Shown here in pieces: positions 30,418 through 39,873 of a stretch of 64,000 nucleotides of DNA. Below the pieces are notes generated by a model. The model worked only from the letters and a program-made list of their open reading frames with translations. It was not told where the DNA came from and ran no database searches. The first letter of the stretch is position 1, and the number at the start of each line of letters is the position of its first letter. The stretch is taken from the NCBI GenBank assembly GCA_963829545.1, contig CAWHIX010000010.1:186001-250000 (forward strand), read 5' to 3'. A program made the translations under genes and the position numbers. The DNA comes from JAXGXJ01 sp963829545. Lineage in GTDB: Bacteria; Actinomycetota; Thermoleophilia; RBG-16-64-13.

Positions 30418-30951
30418 GTGGGACGCAGGCAACTCATCTCTCTGGTGAAAGCTCGTCCTTCTGCTCGTCGTCGCGGTCGCGCTTCAGATGCTGATAGTGT
30501 CGCGCATCAGCGTGCTGGGGGTGACCGCCGACCTCTTCCTGATCTTCACGGTCGTCGTGGCCATCGGCCGAGGGTCCATGGAGGGCGCTCTCTTCGGGTT
30601 CTTCGCCGGTCTGTTCGCCGATATGGCCTTCTTCCAGCCTCTCGGGAGTCCGCTCCTTCATCTATGTGCTCGTCGGGCTACTTCGTGGGCATGTTCGTCG
30701 GCCGGCTTCGGGACGGTGACGCCCTGGGCGGTGTTCCTGCTGGCCGGGGGATCTTCGTTCGTCGCGCAGTTCGTGTTCGGGCTGTTCCAGTACATGATGG
30801 GACCGCGGGCGGGCCTTCTTCACCATGGTCGCCACGCAGATGATCCCGCAGAAGCCGTCCTCGACGCCTTGGTGACGGTCCCGTGTTACGTGCTTCTCGT
30901 CCGACTCCGGTCATCAAGCCCCGTCCCGGTGGCGCGGCCGGGGCCGGCTAG
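30418..30951 (+). CDS. mreD: Rod-shape-determining protein MreD (frame breaks)
   Basis: GTG 30418 follows the mreC stop by 1 nt. Hydrophobic segments include LVLLLVVAVALQMLIV, VTADLFLIFTVVVAIGRGSMEGALFGFFAGLFADM, FIYVLVGYFVGMFVG, WAVFLLAGGSSFVAQFVFGLFQYMMG and ALVTVPCYVLLV, which is typical of the small polytopic MreD. The phrase GALFGFFAGLFAD is a recognisable family feature. Corrections are needed near 30450, 30649, 30680, 30810, 30858 and 30905. The protein ends with a Pro/Gly/Ala tail at TAG 30949-30951. It is a membrane partner of MreC in the elongasome. Confidence 0.78.
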
Positions 30952-30963
30952 GAGCGCGGCCGA

Positions 30964-32895
30964 ATGGCATCCTCGCACCCGTGCCAGGAAGCAGACGCCG
31001 CCCGAGGACGACTCGTTCTGGGCATACGCGTCGGCGTGCTCCTGCTCGTCGCCCTGGCCCTTTTCGGCGTGCTGGCCTTCCGCCTCTGGTTCCTGCAGAT
31101 CCTCTCCGGCGACGAGTACGTGAGCTACGCCAGAAACAACCGGTCCGCGAGGTGGTGGTGGAGGCCCCCCGGGGGGTCGTCTACGACCGCAACGGCGAGA
31201 TCCTCTGGTGGAGAACCGGGCCGGCCTGAGCGTCGGGCTTTCTGCCCATGGACATGATCGACCCGACTGGAGGACCCGGGCGTTCGCGGACGAGATAACG
31301 ACGGCTGGCGGACTTTGCTGGAGGTCGCCGGCCGCCGACCTGCTCAACGCCTACGAGCGGGCCAAGAAGGACCCCTACCTGACCTACACCATCAAGGAGG
31401 ACGTGCCCGAGAACACGGTGGTGGCCTACCTCAAGGAGCACAGTCTGGAATTCCCGGGCGTGCAGGTGGAGAAGTCGTTTCTGCGCAGCTACCCCTCAAG
31501 GCGGTCGCCACCCACCTCCTGGGCTACGTGGGCGAGGTCTCGGAGACCGATCTCGACGAGCCAGCAGTTCGCCACGAGCTGCGCCGGCTCGAGCGTGGGC
31601 AAGAACGGGGTGGAGCGTACCTACGACTCCATAGCTGCGCGGCACCGACGGCCGCAAGACGGTAGAGGTGGATGCCGCCGGCCGGCCCAAGCGCTTCTTG
31701 GAGGATGTGGCTGCCAAGCCGGGCAACAACCTGGTGCTCACCATCGATAGCGAGCTGCAGCGAGGCGGCCGAGGAGGCCATCGTAGAGGGCGTGCAGCGG
31801 GCCCACCAGGAAGGCTTCACCGAGGCGGCCGGTGGGGCCATCGTCGCCCTCGACCCGCGTACGGCGAGGTCCTGGCGCTGGCCTCGTATCCCGACTACGA
31901 CCCATCCCTATGGGTGGGGGGTATGAGTTCGCTCAAGTATGGCGAACTCACCGACGAGGCGGCACACAACCCCCTCTTCAACCGAGCCCTCAACGGTCTG
32001 TATCCGGCCGGGTCGACCTTCAAGTCCTTCGTGGCGGCCGCCGCCCTCAACGCCGGTCTCGTCACAGAGGACACCATCTTCAACTGTAACGGCAAGTTCA
32101 AGGAGTCGGGTCAGACCTGGAAGTGCTGGAAGGAAGAGGGCCACGGTGATCTCAACCTGGTGGCCGCCATCGCCCAGTCCTGCGACGTCTACTTCTACAA
32201 CCTGGGCAAGCTGCTCTTCGCGCAGCCCACTCCCGTGCTGCAGGACAGCGTGCGCCTGTTCGGCTTCCAGCGCGCCACGGCCATCGATCTGCCCTGCGAG
32301 ACCACGGCCAGCCGGGTACCGGACAAGAACTGGAAGGCGGAGAACGGCAAGACGGAGATCGACAGGATCTGGAAGCCCGGAGACGAGATCAACCTGGCCA
32401 TCGGCCAGGGCGACCTGCTGGTGACACCCCTGCAGATGGCAGTGGGCCTATCCGCCATCGCGAACGGGGGCACCGTCTGGGTGCCGCACCTGGGTCTGCA
32501 GATCACCGACGCTTCCGGCAACGTCATCCACCAGATCGAGAACGAGAAACGGGGCGAGTTGGGCTTCAGCGAGGAGGTTCTCAGCCCGATCCGCAGGGGC
32601 ATGCGACTGGTCACCTCCGACCCCTCGGGCACCGCCTACGGCGACCTTCGGCGATTTCCCCATCAGCGTAGCCGGCAAGACGGGCACGGCGGAGAAGAAG
32701 CCGGACGCCGACTACGCCCTCTTCATGGCCTTCGCGCCGGCGGACGGCAACAGCGAGCCGGAGATAGTCGTGGTGGCCATCCTGGAGCAGGGCGGTCACG
32801 GTAGCTCCGTCGCCGCCCCCATGGTGCGCAGGGTCATGGAAGCCTACTTCCACACGGAGGCCGGTGGGCCCGAGATCGTGCCGGTGACGGAGTAG
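30964..32895 (+). CDS. mrdA: Penicillin-binding protein 2, elongasome transpeptidase (frame breaks)
   Basis: ATG 30964 lies about 9 nt after AGGAG. A single membrane anchor (VLLLVALALFGVLAFRLWFLQIL) precedes the PBP dimerisation domain (APRGVVYDRNGE-type block). The transpeptidase domain has the SxxK motif in YPAGSTFKSF, an SxN-type block in AQSCDVYFYNLG, and the KTG motif in SVAGKTGTAEKKP. Several single-base surpluses interrupt the first half (for example near 31152, 31208, 31495, 31645, 31762 and 31861), with one more near 32647. The catalytic third is otherwise continuous. After correction it has about 640 residues. It cross-links new lateral peptidoglycan together with RodA, encoded 13 nt downstream. 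Confidence 0.88.
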
Positions 32896-32908
32896 TGGGA
32901 GTGGTCTT

Positions 32909-34105
32909 GTGAGCCGGCCGGTCAAGGTACTGCAGACTGCCAGAGAGCGGCGCCAGCCCCTGGGGTTCTCGCTGGGCGACTATCTGCGCGGTTTGGACTG
33001 GGTACTGCTCGGCGCGACCGTCGCCCTGGCGGCCTACGGCATACTGATGCTGTATTCGGCCACTCACGCCGACACCAACATATCCTCGTCCACCTACTAC
33101 GTGCGCTCGCAGGGAGTAGGCCTCCTGCTGGGCATGGCGTTTCTGGTGATCTTCAGCGTCATCGATTACCAATGGTTCGCTCCCGCCAGATCTACATCTA
33201 CGCCTTCATGCTGCTGCTGCTGGTACTGACTCTCGTTGTCGGTGCCGGGGGCGAGACGGTGGGCGCCAATCGCTGGATCCAGCTGCCGTACTTTCGCCTG
33301 CAGACGTCGGAGCTGTCGAAGTTGCTGCTGGTCCTATCGCTGGGGGCCGTTCTGGCCGAAGGGGTGCAGCTCAGGCATCGTTTTCGCTTCGTCGTCCTTT
33401 GCGTGCTGTACGTGCTCGTCCCGGTGGCCCTGGTCTTTCTCCAACCCGACCTGGGGACGGCCCTGGTCTTCTTCGCCATCCTCATCGTCATGCTGGTCGT
33501 GTGGGGCATCCGGTTGCCCCACCTCGGTATTCTGGCGGGAGGAGCGATCGCCGCGGCGGTCGTCGTCCTGCGCGTGCTGCCCAGCCTAGGTGTCAACGTC
33601 CTCAGGGAATACCAGTTGCAGCGGCTGACCCTGTTCCTGAATCCGGAGAGTGACCCCACGGGCGTGGGCTACCAGCTCTCCCAGAGCAAGATAGCCGTGG
33701 GCAGCGGCATGTTCACCGGTAAAGGGCTTCATGGAGGGCACTCAGACGCATCTGAACTTCCTCCCCGCCCACCATACCGACTTCATCTTTGCCGTCATCG
33801 GGGAGGAGTTGGGGTTCATGGGGGCCGTCCTCCTTCTCGGGCTGTTTGCGGTCGTCATCTGGAGGGCCTTCCGCATCGCCCGCCTGTCGCGGAACATGTA
33901 CGGGTCGCTCATCGCCTCGGGCGTAGCCGGAATACTCATATTCCAGGTCTTCGTCAACGTGGGCATGACCATCGGTATCATGCCGGTGACCGGTATTCCT
34001 CTGCCCTTTGTCAGTTTCGGCAGCAGCTCCCTGGTAGTATTCTTGATGGCGATCGGTCTTCTGGAGAGCGTGCATGTTCGCTCGGTTGCCGGTCAGTCCA
34101 AGTGA
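32909..34105 (+). CDS. rodA: RodA SEDS peptidoglycan glycosyltransferase (two frame breaks)
   Basis: A polytopic SEDS protein. The N-terminal helix is in DWVLLGATVALAAYGILMLYSAT. The conserved extracellular segment GANRWIQLPYFRLQTSELSKLLLVL is followed by FLQPDLGTALVFF and GYQLSQSKIAVGSGMFTGKG. The signature HTDFIFAVIGEELGFMGA and the final MPVTGIPLPFVSFGSSSLVVFL are also present. GTG 32909 starts it. One base is missing near 33173 and one is surplus near 33729. It polymerises lipid II glycan strands with PBP2 during elongation, and is the last gene of the mre operon. Confidence 0.9.
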
Positions 34106-34139
34106 TCCATCGAGAACGACGTATATCAGGAGGCTTCAG

Positions 34140-34991
34140 GTGGCCAACTTACCGGTGAACGTCTCCAAGGTCAGAGAGGCCTTCAAGGAAGTCAGCGCCG
34201 TGGCCGAGCGTTCGGCCACGATCCTTCTTGCGGGGGACTCAGGTCTGGTAGCGCGGGCGCAAGAGAAGTTCGCGGGCGGAGGGCCTACCCCGGCGACCTT
34301 CAGCGGCTCGCCGGCGGACATGAGGGCGCTGTCCACCTACTCGGGCGAACTGCTCGTGGTGCTCGTCTCCTCGCAGGGCGAAGCTGAGACCATCGCCTCG
34401 CTAGATGAGACCAGGGTGCAGGGCGCCGTGGTGGTGGCGGTGGACGAGGGTTCGGGAGCCACCGGGACTATCACCCGTCTACCGGGCCAAGCGGTTCGGC
34501 TCTCTTTCTCCGACACGCCCACCGGCTGGGCGCGGTTGTTCGCCGCCTGTGCCAAGGTGGCAGCTCACGATCTGGTGGCCCTCGGCCGCCGCTACCCTGC
34601 CATGCGCGAGTACGCCGCTCGGCGGGTGATCAACCATACGGCGGGACAGAACGCGGCCGTTGGACTCCTGGTCTTTCTGCCCGGCGCAGATATGCCTGCC
34701 ATGACCCTCAACCAGATCAAGATGGTGCTCAACCTGGCCAGTCTCAACGACCAGAAGATCGACGCCGATCGGGCTCTCGAACTTGTGGCAGTACTCGGCC
34801 TCGCCCTCGGCTTCCGGGCCCTCGCCCGGCGGGTCGCCACCCTGGTACCGGGGTTCGGCTGGCTCTACAAGGGTCTCATAGGCTACGCGGCCACCAGCGC
34901 GGTGGGGGCGGTAGCGCAGAAGTACTTCGAGATGGGCGCTCCGGCCTCCACCAAGCGTGTGGTGGCTTTGGTGCGCGATCTCAAGCGTTGA
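34140..34991 (+). CDS. DUF697-domain membrane-associated protein
   Basis: GTG 34140 is preceded by AGGAGG at the usual distance. The N-terminal half (AEFKEVS-type helix, then ATILLAGDSGLVARAQEKF) looks like a regulatory alpha/beta domain, with TYSGELLVVLVSS and a Gln/Asp-rich loop. The C-terminal half (NAAVGLLVFLPGADMPAMTLNQIKMVLNLA...ELVAVLGLALGFRALARRV...LIGYAATSAVGAVAQKYFE) matches DUF697, a helical domain found in membrane-linked GTPase-associated proteins. No P-loop is visible, so this is not itself a GTPase. Its place between the mre operon and the radical SAM pair recurs in related actinobacteria as far as I recall. The function is unknown. The frame is intact. Confidence 0.65.
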   Translation: MANLPVNVSKVREAFKEVSAVAERSATILLAGDSGLVARAQEKFAGGGPTPATFSGSPADMRALSTYSGELLVVLVSSQGEAETIASLDETRVQGAVVVAVDEGSGATGTITRLPGQAVRLSFSDTPTGWARLFAACAKVAAHDLVALGRRYPAMREYAARRVINHTAGQNAAVGLLVFLPGADMPAMTLNQIKMVLNLASLNDQKIDADRALELVAVLGLALGFRALARRVATLVPGFGWLYKGLIGYAATSAVGAVAQKYFEMGAPASTKRVVALVRDLKR

Positions 34992-35003
34992 CGACCTCGG
35001 GCA

Positions 35004-36997
35004 TTGACTGAGAGACCTGACTATCGCTGCTTCGAGGACATCCTCGGGAGGATCGCCCAGCCCGCGCGTCTGATCGGAAGCGAATTCGGGGCCGGTCCGG
35101 GCTTCAGTGGGAACGACCGGGAACTGAGGGTCGTCCTCGGCTTTCCAGACACCTACGAGATCGGTATCTCCAATCAGGCTGTGCAGATCCTGTACCACCT
35201 TGCCCGCGGAACCGAGGGAGTGGGGGTAGAGCGCGCCTATCTGCCCTGGGTCGACGCGATCGAGGAGATGAGGCGGGCGAGGGTCCCTCTGCTCACCCTC
35301 GAAACCTGGAGCCCGGTCGCTCAGAGCCGACCTGGTGGCGCTGACGCTGCAGCACGAGTTCAACTACACCAACGTCCTCGAGATGCTGGACCTGGCGGGC
35401 GTGCCGCTGCGGGCGGTAAATCGAGGCGAGGACCATCCGCTCGTCTTGGGAGGGGGCCCCGCCACGGCCAACTTCCTGCCCCTGGCCCCGTTCTTCGACG
35501 GCGTCGCTGTGGGGGACGGCGAAGAGGTCTTCCCTGAAATACTGACAACGCTGGCCGAAGCGAAGCGAGAGGGCCTGTCGCGCGCGGAGGCTCGGACGCG
35601 ACTGAGCCGGATCTCTGGTGTGTATGTGCCCGGCTTGAGCCACAGGGTGACGCGTCGCGTGCTTCCCCGGCTTGAGGGGGCGCCGTATCCCGTCTCCTGC
35701 CTGGTGCCGCTCACAGCCGGGGTCCACGATCGCTCCTGGGTCGAGATCATGCGCGGATGTACCCGCGGGTGCCGTTTCTGCCAGGCGGGTATGTGGTACC
35801 GGCCGGTGCGGGAGCGTTCCAGCGAGGCAGTGATGCAGATGGCGAACGCCCAGCTCGCTGCCAGCGGCCATCAGGAGCTGGCGCTGGCCTCGCTGTCCAC
35901 CACGGACTACTCGCCAATCGAAGGACTTCTGGGACGCCTGATGGCGGAGCGACCGGAGGTGCGCATCTCTCTACCGTCGCTGCGGGTCGACAGCGCTGCG
36001 GTGCGTCTGGCCCACCTGGTGTCGCCCACGGGGCCCTCGCTGACCCTGGCTCCGGAGGCGGGGAGCCAGCGCATGCGCGACGTCATCAACAAGAACGTCG
36101 ACGAGGGCGACGTGCTCGGCGCTGCAGAAGAAGCGTTCCGCTGCGGCTGCACCACCCTCAAGCTCTACTTCGTCATCGGGTTCCCTCTGGAGGAGGACGA
36201 TGACGTCCTCGCCATCGCCGACCTTTGTCTGCGCGTGCGTGATCTGGGTAGGAAGACGCTCGGCCACCGGGCCTCGCGTCTGCAGCTCAACATAAGCGTC
36301 AACAACTTCGTCCCCAAGCCGTTCACGCCCTTCCAGTGGGCGGGCATGGCAGATCGAGCGACTTTGCGGCGTCGGCAGGACCTCTTGAGGGCGGCCCTGC
36401 GCAAGCCGGGCCTACGTCTGGCTCTGCACGACGTCGACAAGAGCTTCCTGGAGGCCTCACTGGCTCGGGGCGGGGAGGACCTGGCCACGCTGGTGGAAGA
36501 GGCTTGGAGGCGGGGTGCGCGCTTCGATTCCTGGACGGAGCAGTTCGACCGCGCGGCCTGGAACGCCGCTCTCGGCGACGTTGGACTCACGGCCGAAGCG
36601 ACTGGCTACGGCCCTCCTTCCGAAGGAAGAGCCCCTCCCCTGGGACATCATCGACGGCTGTGTGGATAAGGACTTCCTCTGGAGCGAGTGGCAGCGCGCC
36701 ATCACTGGACAGACCACGGGCGACTGCCGCTGGGACAACTGCTCCGACTGCGGGGCGTGCAGGCCGGGGGTGGCGAACGATCTGGCCCCGGCCCCGGCAG
36801 GAGAGGCCGATGCCGGTACCGCCCACGCGGGCGCGGCGGAGCCGGCCGACGCCGGCAGTCGATTCCGCGCCCCTCACCGGCATCGCGTCGCGGCAGACCT
36901 ACCTCCTGACCTTCTCGGTGAAAGGCAAGGCCAGGTTCGTCGGTCACCTGGACAAGACCGAGATCTTCCGCCGGGTGGTGCGCCGGGCGGGGGGTAG
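35004..36997 (+). CDS. B12-binding radical SAM protein, TIGR03960-like (two frame breaks)
   Basis: The N-terminal cobalamin-binding-type domain (ELRVVLGFPDTYEIGISNQAVQILYH...PLVLGGGPATANFLPLAPFFD) is followed by a radical SAM core. Its Fe-S cluster motif is in RGCTRGCRFCQAGMWYRPVRERS (C-x3-C-x2-C), followed by SLTLAPEAGSQRMRDVINK and VIGFPLEEDDDV. TTG 35004 is the apparent start. Skipping one base near 35330 joins the halves, and another near 36600 gives KEEPLPWDIIDGCVDKDFLW...CSDCGAC. The end is unclear: in frame it runs to 36997, overlapping the DUF2344 gene. Reading on after one more skipped base would fuse the two, as happens in some bacteria. The substrate is not established. Confidence 0.78.
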
Positions 36998-37569
36998 GTT
37001 GGCACTGTCGGCGGGCATGAGACCCAAGGCTCTCCTTACCCTCGCGCTGCCGCTGGCCGTGGGAATGGAAGGCGAGCGGGAGCTCTGCGAGTTCGCTCTC
37101 GCGGAGGAGCCGCCCACCGATTATGCGGAGCGGCTGCAGCGGGCACTTCCCCCCGGCCTTGGTATGGTCGCTCTGGAGCGCTATGCCGCCGCCCGTCCGG
37201 CTGCCGCCCGGGTCGTGGCCGGTCTGTACGAAGTGGAGGTGGAGACGGCGCCACCAGGCGCCTCACAGGCCGAAGCCGCCGGACTCGGCGCCGCGCTGAG
37301 CGAAGCGGCGGATCGATTCAGGTCCGCGCCCTCGCTTCCGGTGGAAGACAGGCGCGGCGACAAGATCCGTATACTGGATGTGAAAGCCTACGTGGACGCC
37401 TGTGGACGTCGAGCCTCGGGGGGAAGCGACCTACACCCTCCGCTTCAGGGTGAAGACGACCCCTCAAGGCTCGGTGAGGGTGGAGAGGGTCGTGGAGGCG
37501 CTGCGAGGGCTGGGGGCCCCGGTGTTGACCATCAGGAGGAGCACGCGCACCATGGTGGAGCTGCGATGA
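36810..37569 (+). CDS. DUF2344 / radical SAM-linked protein (TIGR03936-like)
   Basis: ATG 36810 has AGGAGA 7 nt upstream. The core begins at RQTYLLTFSVKGKARFVGHLDKTEIFRRVVRRAGGRLALSAGMRPKALLTLALPLAVG-type sequence, the diagnostic GHLD...R...R...G.RPKP..s..lplavG block of the family. One base is surplus near 37398. After it the C-terminus (RFRVKTTPQGSVRVERVVEAL...RRSTRTMVEL) ends at TGA 37567-37569. It is encoded with, or fused to, the B12 radical SAM protein and directly before RNase G, and this three-gene order is widespread. The family has no assigned biochemical function. Confidence 0.72.
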
Positions 37570-39015
37570 AGCTCCTTCTGATCTCTCGCGACGGCCCGGA
37601 GACTCGCGTGGCACTCCTCGATGCAGGCAGGATCTACGAGTTCTACACGGAGCGCCCCGGACGCCTGTCGCGGGTGGGAAATATCTACAAGGGGCGGGTG
37701 GAGAACGTGCTCGCCGGCATGGATGCCGCCTTCGTCGACATGGGTCTGGAGCGCAACGGCTACCTGTCGGTGGACGAGGTGGCGGGCGTCAACCCGGGAG
37801 GCGGACGGCCTCAGAAGAAGATCACCCAGCTCCTGCGCTCCGGAGAACAGGTGCTCGTACAGGTGATCCGGGAGGGGATGGGTGGCAAGGGACCTCGTCT
37901 CACGACCCAACTGTCCTTAGCCGGGCGTTACGTCGTGTACATGCCGGGCGGCAGCCACTCGGGTGCCTCACGCCGTCTTGAGGAGGCGGAGAGGGAGCGT
38001 CTGCGGGGGCTCTGCCGCGTGCTTCTGCCCGAGGATGGCGGGCTCATCGCCCGTACGGCGGCCGAGGGAGCCTCGGAGGATGCTCTGGTCCGGGACCTCC
38101 GCTTCCTACAGCGGGTATGGGCGGGGGTGGCGCGGCGCGCAGCCGCCGCGCAGGCTCCCTGTCTGGTCTATACCGAGGCGGAGTTGGCCCTGAGGGCGGT
38201 CCGGGATCTCTCCGGCCCCGATGTGGAGAAGGTCATCGTCGACGACGAGCACCTGTATCGCCGGCTGGTGAACTACCTGCGCGCCGTGGCGCCCCGACTG
38301 GCTTCTCGGGTGGAACTATACGGGGAGGCCGAGCCCTTGTTCGAACGCTACGGACTCGAAGGTGAGGCCCGCAAGGCTCTGGGCAGGCGGGTGGAGTTGC
38401 CCTCAGGTGGCTATCTCGTGATCGACCCCACCGAGGCGATGACGGTCGATCGATGTCAACACGGGCCGCTACGTCGGCAAGCGCCTTCTCGAAGACACCA
38501 CCCTCAAGACCAACCTGGAGGCCTGCCGCGAGATCGTCCGTCAGCTGCGTCTACGCGACATCGGGGGCATCATCGTCATCGACTTCATCGACATGGCTTC
38601 GGAGGGAAACCGGGAGGCCGTGCTGGCGGCGTTGCAGGCCGAACTGGCCGCCGACCGCACCAAGACGTACGTCGTAGCCCTCTCGCCCCTCGGTCTGGTG
38701 GAGATGACGAGACAGAACGTGACTCTGGGGCTGCGCGAGATCATGACCAGCCTATGCCCCACCTGCCACGGCGAGGGGCGGGTGCTCTCCGAGGAGTCGG
38801 CCCTGCTGGATGTCGAGCGCCGGCTGCTGAAAGCCGCGCGCCAGGCGGTGACCCCGGGAGTGAGGGTGGGGGTGCATCCCCGTATGCTGACGTTGCTCAG
38901 AGCGGGCAGTCCCTCGCCTCTGCAGAGAGTGGAGACCAGCAGCGGCCATTTCGTCATCCTCTCCGCGGCGGAGGAGAGCGTGCCGCTCGACCACGTCGCG
39001 CGGGTTCCCGACTGA
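37566..39015 (+). CDS. rng: Ribonuclease G/E-type endoribonuclease (one frame break)
   Basis: ATG 37566 overlaps the preceding stop (ATGA). An S1-type RNA-binding domain is visible (GNIYKGRVENVLAGMDAAFVDMGLERNGYL), then the RNase H-like and DNase I-like catalytic regions. The Mg-binding aspartates lie in VIDVNTGRYVGK and IVIDFIDM, and a zinc-link CPTCHG follows. Skipping one base near 38449 (ACGGTC|G|ATCGATG) gives this continuity. The protein ends at TGA 39013-39015, about 483 residues, the length of RNase G and shorter than full RNase E. It processes rRNA and mRNA. Confidence 0.9.
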
Positions 39016-39119
39016 GAGGGCGGCGCGGCCCCCGCAGGCCGACGAGGCCCGCCAAAGGCGGCCCAGGCGGCCACGCGGGGCCCAAAGCCAGCGGCATCGA
39101 TGATCCCCCAAATACCGGA

Positions 39120-39182
39120 GGGGCCACACCGTTTCCGAGAAGGCTTGCCGAAGGCGTGCCGAAGAGGAGACGGTGTGGCCCC
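39120..39182. repeat. Perfect 13-bp inverted repeat between rng and rplU
   Basis: GGGGCCACACCGT (39120-39132) is exactly complementary to ACGGTGTGGCCCC (39170-39182), with a 37-nt spacer. The spacer itself contains GCTTGCCGAAGGCGTGCCGAAG, two imperfect copies of TGCCGAAG. No T-run follows, so it is not a standard intrinsic terminator. It lies directly before the candidate rplU promoter, so it may be a 3' end or stabilising hairpin of the rng transcript or a protein-binding site. Confidence 0.7.
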
Positions 39183-39189
39183 GAGATGC

Positions 39190-39195
39190 TATACT
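39190..39195 (+). promoter_or_regulatory. Candidate -10 element (TATACT) of rplU-rpmA
   Basis: TATACT lies 67 nt before the rplU ATG, with no good -35 at 17 nt. It sits immediately after the inverted repeat, so a factor bound to that repeat would overlap the -35 region. Confidence 0.4.
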
Positions 39196-39261
39196 GCCAT
39201 GCTTGTGGCCGCCTGCGCGCGGCCCCATCCATCTGTTTGAGTACATCGTGAGGAGTACGGG

Positions 39262-39561
39262 ATGTTCGCCATCGTCGAGGTCGGCGGTAAGCAATACCGT
39301 GTAGAAGAAGGGCGTGAGATAATCGTCGATCGCCTGAAGGCCGCCGAGGGATCCACCGTCGAGTGGAGTTCTCTGCTCGTCGCCGACGGGAGCGATGTGC
39401 GGCTGGCGGGGGACAAGGCCGGAATGGTGACCGCTCGCGTGGTCGAGCACTTCCGGGGACCCAAGATCACAATCTCGAGGTTCAAGCCCAAGCGTGGCTG
39501 GCACAAGAAGGCCGGCTTCCGTTCGGGGCTCACCCGCCTCGAAGTGCAGAAGATCGCGTAG
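39262..39561 (+). CDS. rplU: Large ribosomal subunit protein bL21
   Basis: A complete 99-residue L21. It starts MFAIVEVGGKQYRVEEG and ends with the RNA-binding FKPKRGWHKKAGFRSGLTRLEVQKI block, where kYkrRk...GhRq.fT.vkI is expected. GAGGAG lies about 8 nt upstream of ATG. It is followed by rpmA after 12 nt, the usual L21-L27-Obg arrangement. The frame is intact. Confidence 0.96.
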   Translation: MFAIVEVGGKQYRVEEGREIIVDRLKAAEGSTVEWSSLLVADGSDVRLAGDKAGMVTARVVEHFRGPKITISRFKPKRGWHKKAGFRSGLTRLEVQKIA

Positions 39562-39573
39562 AAGGGATAAGCC

Positions 39574-39825
39574 ATGGCTCATAAGAAAGGCGGCGGCAGT
39601 TCCAGGAACGGTCGCGATTCCAACGCCCAGCGGCTGGGTGTCAAAGCGTTCGCAGGCGAGACGGTCAAAGCCGGCGCCATCCTGGTGCGCCAGCGCGGCA
39701 CTCGTTTCCGTCCCGGCGTCAACGTGGGCATCGGTTCCGACGATACCCTCTTCGCCAAGGCCCACGGCAAAGTGGTGTTCACGGTCGGCAAAGCGGGGCG
39801 CGTCATCAGTATCTTAGCCGAGTAA
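39574..39825 (+). CDS. rpmA: Large ribosomal subunit protein bL27
   Basis: A complete 83-residue L27. It starts MAHKKGGGSSRNGRDSNAQRLGVK, with no N-terminal leader that would need cleavage as in Firmicutes. The core has GAILVRQRGTRFRPGVNVGIGSDDTLFA and ends GRVISILAE. Its N-terminus reaches the peptidyl-transferase centre. AGAAGGGATAAG precedes the ATG. Confidence 0.97.
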   Translation: MAHKKGGGSSRNGRDSNAQRLGVKAFAGETVKAGAILVRQRGTRFRPGVNVGIGSDDTLFAKAHGKVVFTVGKAGRVISILAE

Positions 39826-39873
39826 CGGCTCGCGCTCACACGCAGCCGGGCTCGCCTTCCAAGGGGGCCGCCC

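Noticed and set aside
18300..34000. Programmed +1 frameshifting used genome-wide
   Set aside because: The sites share no slippery motif or in-frame stop, losses also occur, and many neighbouring essential genes are uninterrupted. Sequence errors explain this more simply.
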